DNA of 64,000 nt from JAGNHN01 sp964590645 (GTDB lineage Bacteria > Bacteroidota > Bacteroidia > Bacteroidales > JAGNHN01). The position numbers and the translations under genes are program-made. Positions within the stretch are counted from its first letter, which is position 1. Each line of letters starts with the position of its first letter. Under the pieces are notes generated by a model. The model was not told where the DNA came from. It saw only the letters and a list, made by a program, of their open reading frames with translations, and made no database searches. The stretch lies in contig CAZPYJ010000001.1 in the NCBI GenBank assembly GCA_964590645.1, forward strand, positions 1 to 64,000, given 5' to 3'. Shown piece by piece: positions 49,065 through 58,034 of the stretch.

Positions 49065-51659
49065 ATGATAGCTCACTCCAAGTCCATCCTCCTTTCCTTC
49101 GCCCTCCTTTTATGTATTCATCCCCTGGCTCTGTGGTCTGCAAACGACAGCCTTACCTGGATTGAATGGCTTAGTCCCGGCCTGCAGACAGCTCAGGCTC
49201 CGGCATTTTCATCTGAAGTAAACCTGAGTAATAAAGCCTTCCGGGCAAACGACCTTTTCTCAGGCATTGCTCCACACAGGGAAGTCTGGCCTTATGAAGG
49301 AATGAAGCAAAGCAGCTTTAACGGAAAAGAGAAAAGCTGGGAAGTAAAGCGTGCTAATAGAAATGGCTATGTTGAGATAGGGCCTGTATCAGACTTGCCT
49401 GCCTATAAGATCGGGGAAGCTGCTTCCTACCTCTATACTCCAACTTTCATTCAGATCAGGATCGTAATCAAATCAATGGCAAATCTGGAGCTTCATCATA
49501 ATGGCAATCTCGCCGCTTCAGCAGAAATCAAAGCGGGAAAGGAGACCAGGATTGAAAAGACCTTTGACCTTGAGCCGGGCAAGCACCTTTTCCATTTGAA
49601 CGCCATTCTCGACAGAGAAGACAGCGGGCCCTGGTCCTTTACAGCATTCATCCCCAACGACAGTCTTCCCGAAGGCTTTTATCTGGGCAGTGAAGACCGC
49701 AGGCGGATGGACCTGGATCTCCTGATGCACGGTGAGCGAATCGGCAGCATCCGCCCTTCCTTTGACGGAAAATACCTGCTTCTCTCACATCAGCGCACCG
49801 ATCCTCCAAAAGGCGCCAGAGAAGTATGGTACGAGATCCGGGAGAGGGAAAGCGGAAACTGTGTGCAGCAGCTGCGCGGAATGAAGGTCAATCATTTGCA
49901 GTGGGACCCCACCGGGCATCGCCTGGCCTTTATCCGCCCGGGGAAAGACAAAGGTGAAATATGGCTGATGACCATCCCCGGCGGAAGGCAGGAAAAGATT
50001 GCAGAAATAGATAAGCTCAGCTCCTTCCGATGGTGCCCCAAGGGGAAATCAATGATTTGCAGCATTCGCGAAAAAGCCACAGAAGAAAGCAGCGGCCTGA
50101 AAAGATACCTTAATATGTCCGACCGGCAAGCCAACTGGCGGCATCGCAGTTTTCTGCTTCAGCTTGAGCTTGCGAGCGGAGAAAGCCGCAGGTTGACCTG
50201 GGGTCATCTCAGCACCTACTTGCAGGATATTCGTCCGGACGGAAAAGAAATCCTCTTCTCAAGCAGCAAGCCCGACTTTTCAGCACAGCCGTATTCTTTG
50301 AACAGTCTGTACAGGCTGAATCTCGAAACAATGGAACTGGACAGCATTTGGACCAAACGGCACCACTTCAATATCTCCTACAGTCCGGATGGAAAACAAT
50401 GGCTGGTCAGCGGTGGGCCAGCACTTTTTGAAGAACTTGGTACTCATCTACCCAAAGGGCGTATTCCCAATCATTACGACACACAGCTCTATCTTTTTAA
50501 GCCTGAAGACAAGGAAGTGCAAGCCATCACCCGATACTTTGATCCCAAAGTAGAAAGCAGCCGCTGGAATTCCCTTGATGGAAAAATATACCTTTTGGCC
50601 CAGGAAGGGACCTACCGTTACTTATACAGCTATGACAGCGTGAAAAGCACATTTGAAAAACTGACCGTAGAGCCCGATGTGGTGAGTCAATGGGATCTCT
50701 CAGCAGATGGAAACTGGCTAGCCTACACCGGCACTTCCATTGCACGACCAGAACAAGCCTATTTGATGGATGTGAGTACGATGTCCGCACACCTCATCGC
50801 TGAACCGGAAGCCCAACGATTTGAGAAGGTAGTTTTCGGTAAACACGCAGACTGGCATTATCAGCACAAAGGAACCCAAATTGAGGGTCGCATCTATTTT
50901 CCTCCTGATTTTGATCCTGAAAAAAAATACCCGGTGATCGTGTATTATTATGGGGGGACCAATCCCACGAACCGTGCTTTCCGGGGACGTTACCCGAAAA
51001 ACCTCTTTGCCGCAATGGGGTATATTGTCTATGTCATACAACCCAGTGGAGCGACAGGTTACGGACAGGAGTTTTCTTCCCGACACGTGAACAACTGGGG
51101 CAAAACCGTGGCAGATGAGATTATTGGGGCAACAAAGGCTTTCCTGAAAGCACATCCCTTTGCCGACGCAAAAAAAGTGGGATGCATTGGGGCATCCTAT
51201 GGTGGGTTTATGACAATGTTGCTCACAACCCGCACTGATCTATTTGCTGCAGCCATCTCACACGCCGGCATCAGTTCAATTTCATCCTACTGGGGAGAAG
51301 GACTATGGGGATACGCATACAGCGCCACAGCCACTGCAGATCGCTTTCCCTGGAATGATCCGGATATCTATATTGGACAGAGTCCTCTTTTCAAAGCAGA
51401 CAAAATCAATACCCCGCTGCTGTTGCTGCACGGTGAGAAAGACACCAATGTGCCTGCCGGAGAAAGCATACAACTCTTCACAGCCCTCAAACTGCTGGGC
51501 AAACCGGTAGAGTATATTGAGGTTGAAGGACAGGATCACCACATCCTGGATTATGAAAAACGCATTCAATGGCAAAAAACCATCCTGGCCTGGTTCGATT
51601 ATTGGCTTAAAGATGAAAAGGCCTGGTGGGACGCGCTTTATCCTGAAAAAGCATTGTGA
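49065..51659 (+). CDS. S9-family prolyl oligopeptidase, exported
   Basis: An 864-residue secreted peptidase. A signal peptide starts at MIAHSKSILLSFALLLCIHP and ends near LWSAN. Residues about 170-600 are propeller-like (FDGKYLLLSHQRTD, WDPTGHRLAFIR, RPDGKEILFSS). The catalytic alpha/beta hydrolase domain covers about 610-864: Ser in GCIGASYGGFMTML, Asp in LLLHGEKDTNVPAG, His in GQDHHILDYEKR. The start at 49065 puts the signal first; the frame is open from 48981. TATTTTCG at 49036-49043 is one base from the -7 consensus. A dipeptidyl peptidase-like role in nutrition is likely. Confidence 0.9.
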   Translation: MIAHSKSILLSFALLLCIHPLALWSANDSLTWIEWLSPGLQTAQAPAFSSEVNLSNKAFRANDLFSGIAPHREVWPYEGMKQSSFNGKEKSWEVKRANRNGYVEIGPVSDLPAYKIGEAASYLYTPTFIQIRIVIKSMANLELHHNGNLAASAEIKAGKETRIEKTFDLEPGKHLFHLNAILDREDSGPWSFTAFIPNDSLPEGFYLGSEDRRRMDLDLLMHGERIGSIRPSFDGKYLLLSHQRTDPPKGAREVWYEIRERESGNCVQQLRGMKVNHLQWDPTGHRLAFIRPGKDKGEIWLMTIPGGRQEKIAEIDKLSSFRWCPKGKSMICSIREKATEESSGLKRYLNMSDRQANWRHRSFLLQLELASGESRRLTWGHLSTYLQDIRPDGKEILFSSSKPDFSAQPYSLNSLYRLNLETMELDSIWTKRHHFNISYSPDGKQWLVSGGPALFEELGTHLPKGRIPNHYDTQLYLFKPEDKEVQAITRYFDPKVESSRWNSLDGKIYLLAQEGTYRYLYSYDSVKSTFEKLTVEPDVVSQWDLSADGNWLAYTGTSIARPEQAYLMDVSTMSAHLIAEPEAQRFEKVVFGKHADWHYQHKGTQIEGRIYFPPDFDPEKKYPVIVYYYGGTNPTNRAFRGRYPKNLFAAMGYIVYVIQPSGATGYGQEFSSRHVNNWGKTVADEIIGATKAFLKAHPFADAKKVGCIGASYGGFMTMLLTTRTDLFAAAISHAGISSISSYWGEGLWGYAYSATATADRFPWNDPDIYIGQSPLFKADKINTPLLLLHGEKDTNVPAGESIQLFTALKLLGKPVEYIEVEGQDHHILDYEKRIQWQKTILAWFDYWLKDEKAWWDALYPEKAL

Positions 51660-51849
51660 TCAATCCAAACGCGATAGGGCAATGAGACATTTTTCCCGGG
51701 ATAAGCCAGTCTGATACGGGGGGCCTTCCATAATGTTATCCTCCGGCAGTACCCTGCCACTGTCCAATAAATATATATATGTGGGTCTGAAGAGAAAAAG
51801 CGGATCATTATCTGTTAAACAGTATTCGCGGGGTGGAATGTGTTCGTTT

Positions 51850-53757
51850 TCATATCCAGCGGTATTCTCCATTGCTGTTCACCTTTATTTTTCCGGCATC
51901 CCTGAGCCAGAAAATCACCCGGAGTATTTCATCTTCATCGGTTTTTCCACTGATCCGTATCAATTCCTCCAGGCTTTTTGCTTCCTTTTTTAATACCGGT
52001 TTGAGCATATCCACGAGGGCATCCATTTCAAGCTCATTGAGTCCTGTCTTATTTCTGGCGAGGCAAAGGTCGCATTTACCGCAGCGTGGTGCCCGCTCCT
52101 CGCCAAAATAGGAAAGCAGCATTTGGCTTCTGCAACGGGTTTGTGAGCGAACATAATCGATGACTGAATCCAGTCGCTTTCTGGCTGTTTCTTTCCGGAT
52201 GCGATAATGGGCAGGAGAAAAAATAAGCTGGTCTTCATCCATCCTTTCTGTGGTAAAGACAATCTGCGGCATCGTTTTGCGGGGATAATAGCGCAGGACC
52301 TCCATTTTCTGAAGATACTTGAGTGCATAAATGATGCGATCCTCGCTCACACCGGCACGCCTGGCCAGTTCTTTCTCACTGATCACCACCGGATCCGTCA
52401 TTATCCCGGAATAGGATCTGAGCAATAATTTGATGAATGGATCATAGGCCGGTTGTGCAACCTGAAAACGGTAAAGATCATCCGGCCGGATGTGTATATG
52501 TATGCGGGAAAGGGTCTCGTCGAAGGGACTGAGCATAATATACCCTTCCCTTTCGAGCAATCGCAGGGAATGATGAACCAATAGTTTAGACAAGCTGTAA
52601 CGCTCGCAGAAGGCCGTCAGGTCAAAATCAAAAGCGGCATCCCTTCCAGCCCCGACAGCCAGGTTAAAGGAGTTTCCCAGTTTGCGGTAAACGCTTCTGA
52701 TTTCATTCACCGGCGGGAATGAGGCTTCCAGAAAACGCTCCAGTTCTCTGATATCCGCCTCTTCAAATAACTGAACCGCCACCGACTCTTTCTCATCCCT
52801 GCCACCGCGGCCTGCCTCCTGAAAGTAAGCCTCCAGGCTGTCGGGCAAGTCAAGGTGTACTACAAAGCGGACATCGGGTTTATCGATACCCATTCCAAAA
52901 GCATTGGTTGCTACCATAACCTTCACCTTGCCCCGTATCCACTCCTCCTGGCGGTGGTGACGCAATGAGGCATCAATCCCTGCGTGGTAGTGGGTGGAGC
53001 TATGGCCATTCTTTCCCAAGAAATCATCGATCACTTTCGTCTGCCGCCTGTTTCTGACATAGACAATGCCTGTGCCCGGGGTTTTTTCAATGATCCTCAA
53101 CAGCCTTGCCAGTTTGTTTTCTTCCTGAAAAACAAAATAGGTCAGATTTTTACGCTCAAAACTTTTGTTGAAGACATTTTGCGCACGGAACTCCAGCTTC
53201 TCCTGGATATCTGTAATCACTTCCGGGGTAGCTGTGGCAGTAAGGGCAATCACTGGCACCCCCGGCACCAAAGGCCTGATCTGGGCGATTTCCAGATAGG
53301 GGGGGCGAAAGTCATAGCCCCATTGTGAAATACAGTGGGCTTCATCCACGGCGAGCAGGTTCACTTCCATCCGGTTGATATATTCCCTCATCATATCCGA
53401 CCTCAATCGTTCGGGAGACAAATAGAGAAACTTCACATTGCCATAAAGACAGTTATCCAGTTTCCGGCTAATATCATCCGGGTGCATTCCGCTGAAAACA
53501 GCCTCGGCAGGTATGCCCCTTCGCTTTAACCCTTCTGCCTGATCTTTCATCAAGGCAATCAGGGGGGTCACTACGAGGCATACTCCTCTCATCATCATTC
53601 CCGGCACCTGAAAGCAGATAGACTTTCCCCCACCCGTAGGCAGTAAGGCAAGCGTATCCCTGCCTTCCAGCACCGACTGGATGATCTCCTCCTGCGGGGG
53701 ACGGAAAGAAGAGTAACCCCAGTGCTTTTGTAAAATCTGCTTAGGTGTCTGTTTCAT
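51850..53757 (-). CDS. recQ: RecQ-family ATP-dependent DNA helicase
   Basis: A 635-residue helicase. Walker A is LLPTGGGKSICFQ, DEAH box is VDEAHCISQWGYDFRP, and later motifs are ALTATATPEV, YVRNRRQT, NAFGMGIDKPDVRFVVH and FQEAGRGGRD. The RQC zinc site is present (CRSQMLLSYFG, CGKCDLC). A typical HRDC domain is not clear; the C-terminus (about 540-635) is a winged-helix-like tail. It unwinds DNA in repair and recombination. Confidence 0.95.
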   Translation of the reverse strand: MKQTPKQILQKHWGYSSFRPPQEEIIQSVLEGRDTLALLPTGGGKSICFQVPGMMMRGVCLVVTPLIALMKDQAEGLKRRGIPAEAVFSGMHPDDISRKLDNCLYGNVKFLYLSPERLRSDMMREYINRMEVNLLAVDEAHCISQWGYDFRPPYLEIAQIRPLVPGVPVIALTATATPEVITDIQEKLEFRAQNVFNKSFERKNLTYFVFQEENKLARLLRIIEKTPGTGIVYVRNRRQTKVIDDFLGKNGHSSTHYHAGIDASLRHHRQEEWIRGKVKVMVATNAFGMGIDKPDVRFVVHLDLPDSLEAYFQEAGRGGRDEKESVAVQLFEEADIRELERFLEASFPPVNEIRSVYRKLGNSFNLAVGAGRDAAFDFDLTAFCERYSLSKLLVHHSLRLLEREGYIMLSPFDETLSRIHIHIRPDDLYRFQVAQPAYDPFIKLLLRSYSGIMTDPVVISEKELARRAGVSEDRIIYALKYLQKMEVLRYYPRKTMPQIVFTTERMDEDQLIFSPAHYRIRKETARKRLDSVIDYVRSQTRCRSQMLLSYFGEERAPRCGKCDLCLARNKTGLNELEMDALVDMLKPVLKKEAKSLEELIRISGKTDEDEILRVIFWLRDAGKIKVNSNGEYRWI

Positions 53758-53892
53758 CCGGTATCGGACAATGATTTAATGCCTCTAAAATACTAAGAAA
53801 TATGGCTTTGACTGCTGTGTGTCCATTATCCTTTTGCGATGGCTTAAACACAGCGAGGTAGAGGATGACATCATTTTACGTAATATTGAAGT

Positions 53893-55251
53893 GTGAAAAG
53901 TGCCACATTTTTTAAACAGCTACTCCTCCTGTCTCTTCTGTTTGTCGGAGCAGGTTTCGGCCTGAAAGCGCAATCAGAGGCGGAATGGATGTTGCTGGAT
54001 GCGTCTTTCTCCGGGGATACCCTCTTGACAGACAGCTTGCTGAAACAGGAGGTTTCCCCCAATGTAGTTACGTATGATTCGGTGACCCCCCTGATGTATG
54101 CGGTAGCTGGAAGTCACGAGGGCATCATCACTTTGCTTTTACAGGCCGGAGCTTTGCCTGACCTGGGTGGTGACTGGCAGCCCACACCTTTGATGACAGC
54201 CATCAGCCTGGGAGAAATAAGGACTGCGGAACGTTTGCTGCAAGCCGGTGCGGATCCAAAAAAAACCACCCTGTCCGGTGAGAGTCCCCTGATGCGTGCC
54301 GCATCCTTCAATAATATACCGGTGTTGAACCTTCTGATTCACTACAGCGCTTCCCTCCATCAGGCAGACAGGAAGGGAAGAAAGGCGGTTCATTATGCAA
54401 GCCGTGCCGGAGCCTGGGAAGCCCTGGCCTACCTGATTGACCAGGGTGCGAATCCCTGTGCAAAAGATCAGGATAGTGTTCAGCCTATGCACATTGCAGC
54501 AGCCTATAATGATCTGGCACTGCTCGATCTGCTGCTGGAAAGCGGTTGCCATCCATACACCAGAGATCAGAAAGGAATGAGCACCCTGGATCAGGCTGTG
54601 CTGTACCGGAGCATACCGGTAATCTATTATATTTTGGAGCACAACCCTTTTCACCAATGGCAATCCGCTCAGAGGCTGGCTCTCAAAACCGGACAAAGAG
54701 ATATTTATCAGATGATCGCCGACAGTATGGGCATCCGGGTGAAAAGCCCGGTGACCTACGCTACCGAAAGTGATGTTTATATTCAATGGAACGGGAAGGA
54801 CCACCTTGCACTCAGCAGCCTGAGGTGGATCGAAGCTCATAGTAATTTGGGAATCAGCCTTTCATTTGGACGTCGAATCACCCCGGTCCGTGTGCTGAGC
54901 GAGGAAGCCGGAGTACTCAGGCAGTTTCGTGAGAAACGTTGGGAATTGCTTTTGGGCGCACATAAAGTACTCAGTATCCCCACAGGGCGGAAATTGGTAT
55001 TGGATGTCAGGCCCGGATTACTGAGTGGCCTAAGGCAGGAGAAATACCGCGGAAGCGCAAACCCGTACCGTGGGAGCTTGGTTTTGAAAGCCGAAATACA
55101 GCTGGGTTTTCGCTGGAATCGTTTTTCCCTGTTCAGTGGTCTGAGTTTCCAGACACCCGCAGAAAAGGAAATCAGTCCGTGGTATTGGAACAACGGAATC
55201 AGCTTCCGGTTTAACAGGATGAACTTCAGAAAGTTTGACTATGTCCTCTAA
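53893..55251 (+). CDS. secreted ankyrin-repeat protein with C-terminal strand-rich domain
   Basis: A 452-residue exported protein starting at a GTG at 53893 (KSATFFKQLLLLSLLFVGAG signal, cleavage near KAQ). Residues 65-270 form about six ankyrin repeats (TPLMYAVAGSHEGIITLLL, TPLMTAISLGEIRTAERLL, SPLMRAASFNNIPVLNLL, QPMHIAAAYNDLALLDLLL). Residues 310-452 are strand-rich with alternating hydrophobic residues and may form a small outer-membrane-like barrel (FRWNRFSLFSGLSF, NNGISFRFN). A terminal aromatic FDYVL ending supports that. Function unknown. The next lipoprotein gene overlaps by 11 nt. Confidence 0.78.
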   Translation: MKSATFFKQLLLLSLLFVGAGFGLKAQSEAEWMLLDASFSGDTLLTDSLLKQEVSPNVVTYDSVTPLMYAVAGSHEGIITLLLQAGALPDLGGDWQPTPLMTAISLGEIRTAERLLQAGADPKKTTLSGESPLMRAASFNNIPVLNLLIHYSASLHQADRKGRKAVHYASRAGAWEALAYLIDQGANPCAKDQDSVQPMHIAAAYNDLALLDLLLESGCHPYTRDQKGMSTLDQAVLYRSIPVIYYILEHNPFHQWQSAQRLALKTGQRDIYQMIADSMGIRVKSPVTYATESDVYIQWNGKDHLALSSLRWIEAHSNLGISLSFGRRITPVRVLSEEAGVLRQFREKRWELLLGAHKVLSIPTGRKLVLDVRPGLLSGLRQEKYRGSANPYRGSLVLKAEIQLGFRWNRFSLFSGLSFQTPAEKEISPWYWNNGISFRFNRMNFRKFDYVL

Positions 55252-55678
55252 AATATTGCGCCCCTGTATACAGGGATTCCTGCTCCTGGCCATACTATGG
55301 ATGGGGCCGGCTTGTAATAAGTATGCGCTGGTGGATTGCGAAACCTATGATTATGATGATTGCCGCACATATCCATACCTATCTGGTCAGTTGGAAGTCA
55401 GGGTGAATTTTCCTGAAGGGATCCGGCAGGTTCCGATTGTGATTCTCAGAGGACAGTATCCAACTGCGGACACGATGCGGATGGATACGCTGTTCAGCGA
55501 AACCAGGACTTTTACTGTCGAATTTGACCATTACACCGTGCAGGCGGAGTACAAAATGCCTGAGAGGCTGATCTATGCCATAGACGGGGCCGAGATCAGT
55601 CAGCGATCCTATGATGTATGTGATTCAGTGTGCTGGGTGGTCAAAGACGGAAAAACAGATCTGAGATTGAAGTACTGA
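55241..55678 (+). CDS. hypothetical lipoprotein
   Basis: A 145-residue lipoprotein (signal FLLLAILWMGPAC, lipid Cys about residue 25). The mature part has a Cys-rich DCETYDYDDC start and a transthyretin-like beta run (QLEVRVNFPEGIRQVPIVILRG, FTVEFDHYTVQAEY). No family recognised. It overlaps the ankyrin gene (ATG at 55241) and probably acts with it at the cell surface. Confidence 0.72.
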   Translation: MSSKILRPCIQGFLLLAILWMGPACNKYALVDCETYDYDDCRTYPYLSGQLEVRVNFPEGIRQVPIVILRGQYPTADTMRMDTLFSETRTFTVEFDHYTVQAEYKMPERLIYAIDGAEISQRSYDVCDSVCWVVKDGKTDLRLKY

Positions 55679-55683
55679 TCTGT

Positions 55684-57129
55684 TCAATCTTCCTTCCGTG
55701 CGTGGATTTCATCGTATTTTCTGAGGAAATCAACCAACTGATCTGTGAGCAATCTCTTGGCGATGATCTGTTTTTGCTCGTCCAGTAGGTACATCACCGG
55801 AGTAGAGTATATATCATACTTGCTGTGGTATCCTCCGGTAAGAGCCCTGGGGCCATTGACATTCAGCCATTTCAGATCATTCTGCCGGATATACTTCTTC
55901 ATCTTTGCATAGGATGAATCGGTACAAACCGCAAATACCTCCAAGCCCAGGACTTTTCCTTCAGATTCATAGAAGCTTTTAAGCTTGGGGGTTTCCTTCT
56001 TACAATGCCCACAATCAGTATCCCAGAAGTAGAGCAGGGTATATTTTGCCTGAATGTTATGCATTGAAACCGGATTTTGATTGGTATCGAGCATAATCAT
56101 ATTGGGGGCAACTTTCCCGATCAGGACATTGCGAAGCTGATCGGCTCTCTCAGTGATATTCTCTTTTACCGTCGGGTTAACCCAGAATGCTTCACCGCTG
56201 CGGTAGTATTTGTCTACCATATGAACAAAGATGGCATCGAAGCCCATAATCTTTGAGGTTTCATATTTAATGGTGATAAACCAAACAAGGTATTTAAACA
56301 TTTCCTGATTCGGTCGGGCAAGATCAATGATCCTATCCGCTTCATAAATGATGCTGTCGGGATGTTGCACAATCACTTTATCCAGGAATCGCACGAGCTT
56401 GGGGTGAAATACCGGAGTGCGCAGTAGTTTGTCGTCCGCCAGATTTGTATTGCTCCAGTAATGCTGCTTGAAGTAGCGGTAAGCGAAGGTTGAGTCCTTC
56501 CGTCCATTGTCCAGCACTGGGGCATCGGGAATCTCAATTTCCTTCATCATTTTGAAGAATGAAGCCAGGAATGTAGCAGGGTGCTCTTGAATAATCTTAT
56601 CCTTATAGGTCTCCACCTCTTCGTTTATCTGAAGGATCTGATCCCTCAGTTCGGATGAGCGCTCGTCTCCTTCCGGAAGATCCTTGAGGGCCTGCTGCAG
56701 GGGTTGCACCTCCTGGAACTTCCCGGCATTAAAACGCATATAATCGAAGAAAAGCTGATTCTCCGGAGAGCCTGTCACTTGCATATTCTGAACAAAATCA
56801 GGGCCTTCTGTGGATAGGGTAAAGAACTGCTCCTGATTGACAATAAACTCTATCACCTTGTTTCTGCCAACAGCCAGGATGTACAAACCTCCGGGCAGTG
56901 CTTCCTCTCCCTCGAAAACGGCCAGACCGGATGGACTGGAATAAGCGGTATCCGCCATATATGTTTTCTCTCCGTAATAATTGGCCAGATAGAGGGCAGT
57001 ATCAGCAAAATCCGGAATTTGAATTTGGATTTTGTACCCATTCGCACTTTGGCCTGAGGCAGCAAAGTGAAGATTAAACAAAAGCAGGGTGACAATAAAA
57101 GGCAGGCATTTTTCTAAAATCGACTTCAT
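55684..57129 (-). CDS. thiol-disulfide isomerase/thioredoxin-fold protein with DUF4369/DUF5106-like N-terminus
   Basis: A 481-residue exported protein. A signal peptide (ILEKCLPFIVTLLLFNLHF) begins at the ATG at 57129. The N-terminal half has a strand-rich DUF4369-like region (IQIPDFADTALYLANYYGE) and a helical middle. The C-terminal domain (about 345-481) is AhpC/TSA thioredoxin-like, with the redox motif CGHC in FWDTDCGHCKKETP. It is likely to be a periplasmic thiol oxidoreductase. It converges with the lipoprotein gene with 5 nt between stops. Confidence 0.85.
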   Translation of the reverse strand: MKSILEKCLPFIVTLLLFNLHFAASGQSANGYKIQIQIPDFADTALYLANYYGEKTYMADTAYSSPSGLAVFEGEEALPGGLYILAVGRNKVIEFIVNQEQFFTLSTEGPDFVQNMQVTGSPENQLFFDYMRFNAGKFQEVQPLQQALKDLPEGDERSSELRDQILQINEEVETYKDKIIQEHPATFLASFFKMMKEIEIPDAPVLDNGRKDSTFAYRYFKQHYWSNTNLADDKLLRTPVFHPKLVRFLDKVIVQHPDSIIYEADRIIDLARPNQEMFKYLVWFITIKYETSKIMGFDAIFVHMVDKYYRSGEAFWVNPTVKENITERADQLRNVLIGKVAPNMIMLDTNQNPVSMHNIQAKYTLLYFWDTDCGHCKKETPKLKSFYESEGKVLGLEVFAVCTDSSYAKMKKYIRQNDLKWLNVNGPRALTGGYHSKYDIYSTPVMYLLDEQKQIIAKRLLTDQLVDFLRKYDEIHARKED

Positions 57130-57207
57130 AGACAAGGCACTTATATCCAAAATTCAATCAGCCTACAAATTTACTTAAATTCATTTGTAATGGGGGCATA
57201 CAACAAG

Positions 57208-57230
57208 AACACCCGGAGAGACCGGGTGTT
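57208..57230 (-). terminator. hairpin, likely terminator of the gene at 57322-57756
   Basis: AACACCCGG and CCGGGTGTT arms with a 5-nt loop. On the minus strand TTCTTGTTGT follows, a moderate T-run. It lies 92 nt downstream of the stop codon, so the link is tentative. Confidence 0.55.
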
Positions 57231-57321
57231 CATTGCATTCAGTTTGCTGTGTTTTGCCCTGATTCTGAGTAAATGTTGGCAGTCCAATCAGTGTTTAGCA
57301 GTTGTGTCAGTAGCGTTCGGT

Positions 57322-57756
57322 TTAGGCAACGTGGTCTGCCAGTGTAGTAGAACCATCCATAATCGTGCAGTCAGATTGAGTCTTGCACCAGTAGAGAAAT
57401 TGCTTAAGTTGCTCTGCCTCCCCTTCCAGATACAGACAACTTTGGTTCCGCTGTTCGTTTCTTGCGGTGGCAGTGATTGCGAGTTCGGAGGCCAACATCA
57501 TTGCAAGAAAATTGAAGCGTGCGTGTTCCTGTCTGTCAGGAAGAACAACATTCAGCAATAGAATCATAGGCTGTTTACTGCTAAACTGAATGAGGTCGGT
57601 TTTTTCAAAAGCTATGCCACTATTCATATCTGGCTCATTTTCTTCTCCATACGAAATACTGTATTTCAGTACAGACTGAGTGTTTCCTACGATATTGGAA
57701 GAAAAAGGATACATAGAACTATGCAGAATCCTGATTATAGGCCTATTACGATTCAC
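57322..57756 (-). CDS. hypothetical protein
   Basis: A 144-residue protein without a signal peptide or membrane helix. The C-terminal stretch YLEGEAEQLKQFLYWCKTQ faintly resembles acylphosphatase (F-x2-WC), but the N-terminal catalytic loop of that fold is missing, so I do not assign it. Expression signals are weak. An overlapping frame on the plus strand looks less convincing. Confidence 0.4.
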   Translation of the reverse strand: MNRNRPIIRILHSSMYPFSSNIVGNTQSVLKYSISYGEENEPDMNSGIAFEKTDLIQFSSKQPMILLLNVVLPDRQEHARFNFLAMMLASELAITATARNEQRNQSCLYLEGEAEQLKQFLYWCKTQSDCTIMDGSTTLADHVA

Positions 57757-57942
57757 CCATAAAAAACGGATAGTATTCTCCGCATTGAATCAGGGGGTGG
57801 ACATCCGTCAGCTTGAGGCTGGGGTGTTGTAACCCGACCTCCCTGGCTGCGTATAAGGTTGACATCAGAAAAACTTCAGGTATGCAACATCCTGGTTTTG
57901 CTTCCACTGCAAGGAGTTCACATTAATTTAATTTGATTTAGT

Positions 57943-57974
57943 TTTGTAAATTGATTCGTAACTGATTACATTTG
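57943..57974 (+). promoter_or_regulatory. promoter of the cohesin/dockerin T9SS gene
   Basis: TTTG (57943-57946), a 20-nt spacer, TACATTTG (57967-57974). Both boxes are exact. The ATG at 58035 is 60 nt downstream of the -7 box, leaving a leader of about 55 nt. The stretch 57757-57942 shows nothing else that I can name. Confidence 0.88.
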
Positions 57975-58034
57975 CACAATATCTCCGAAAGCATCGAAAA
58001 ACCATTTAATTACGTTAACCTAATCATTTTCATT

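Noticed and set aside
57190..57561. Plus-strand frame opposite the hypothetical gene at 57322-57756
   Set aside because: It has odd Cys-rich composition, no start signals, and overlaps the terminator-like hairpin; the minus-strand frame is more protein-like.
57322..57756. Acylphosphatase
   Set aside because: Only an F-x2-WC-like piece matches; the catalytic Arg/Asn loops are missing.
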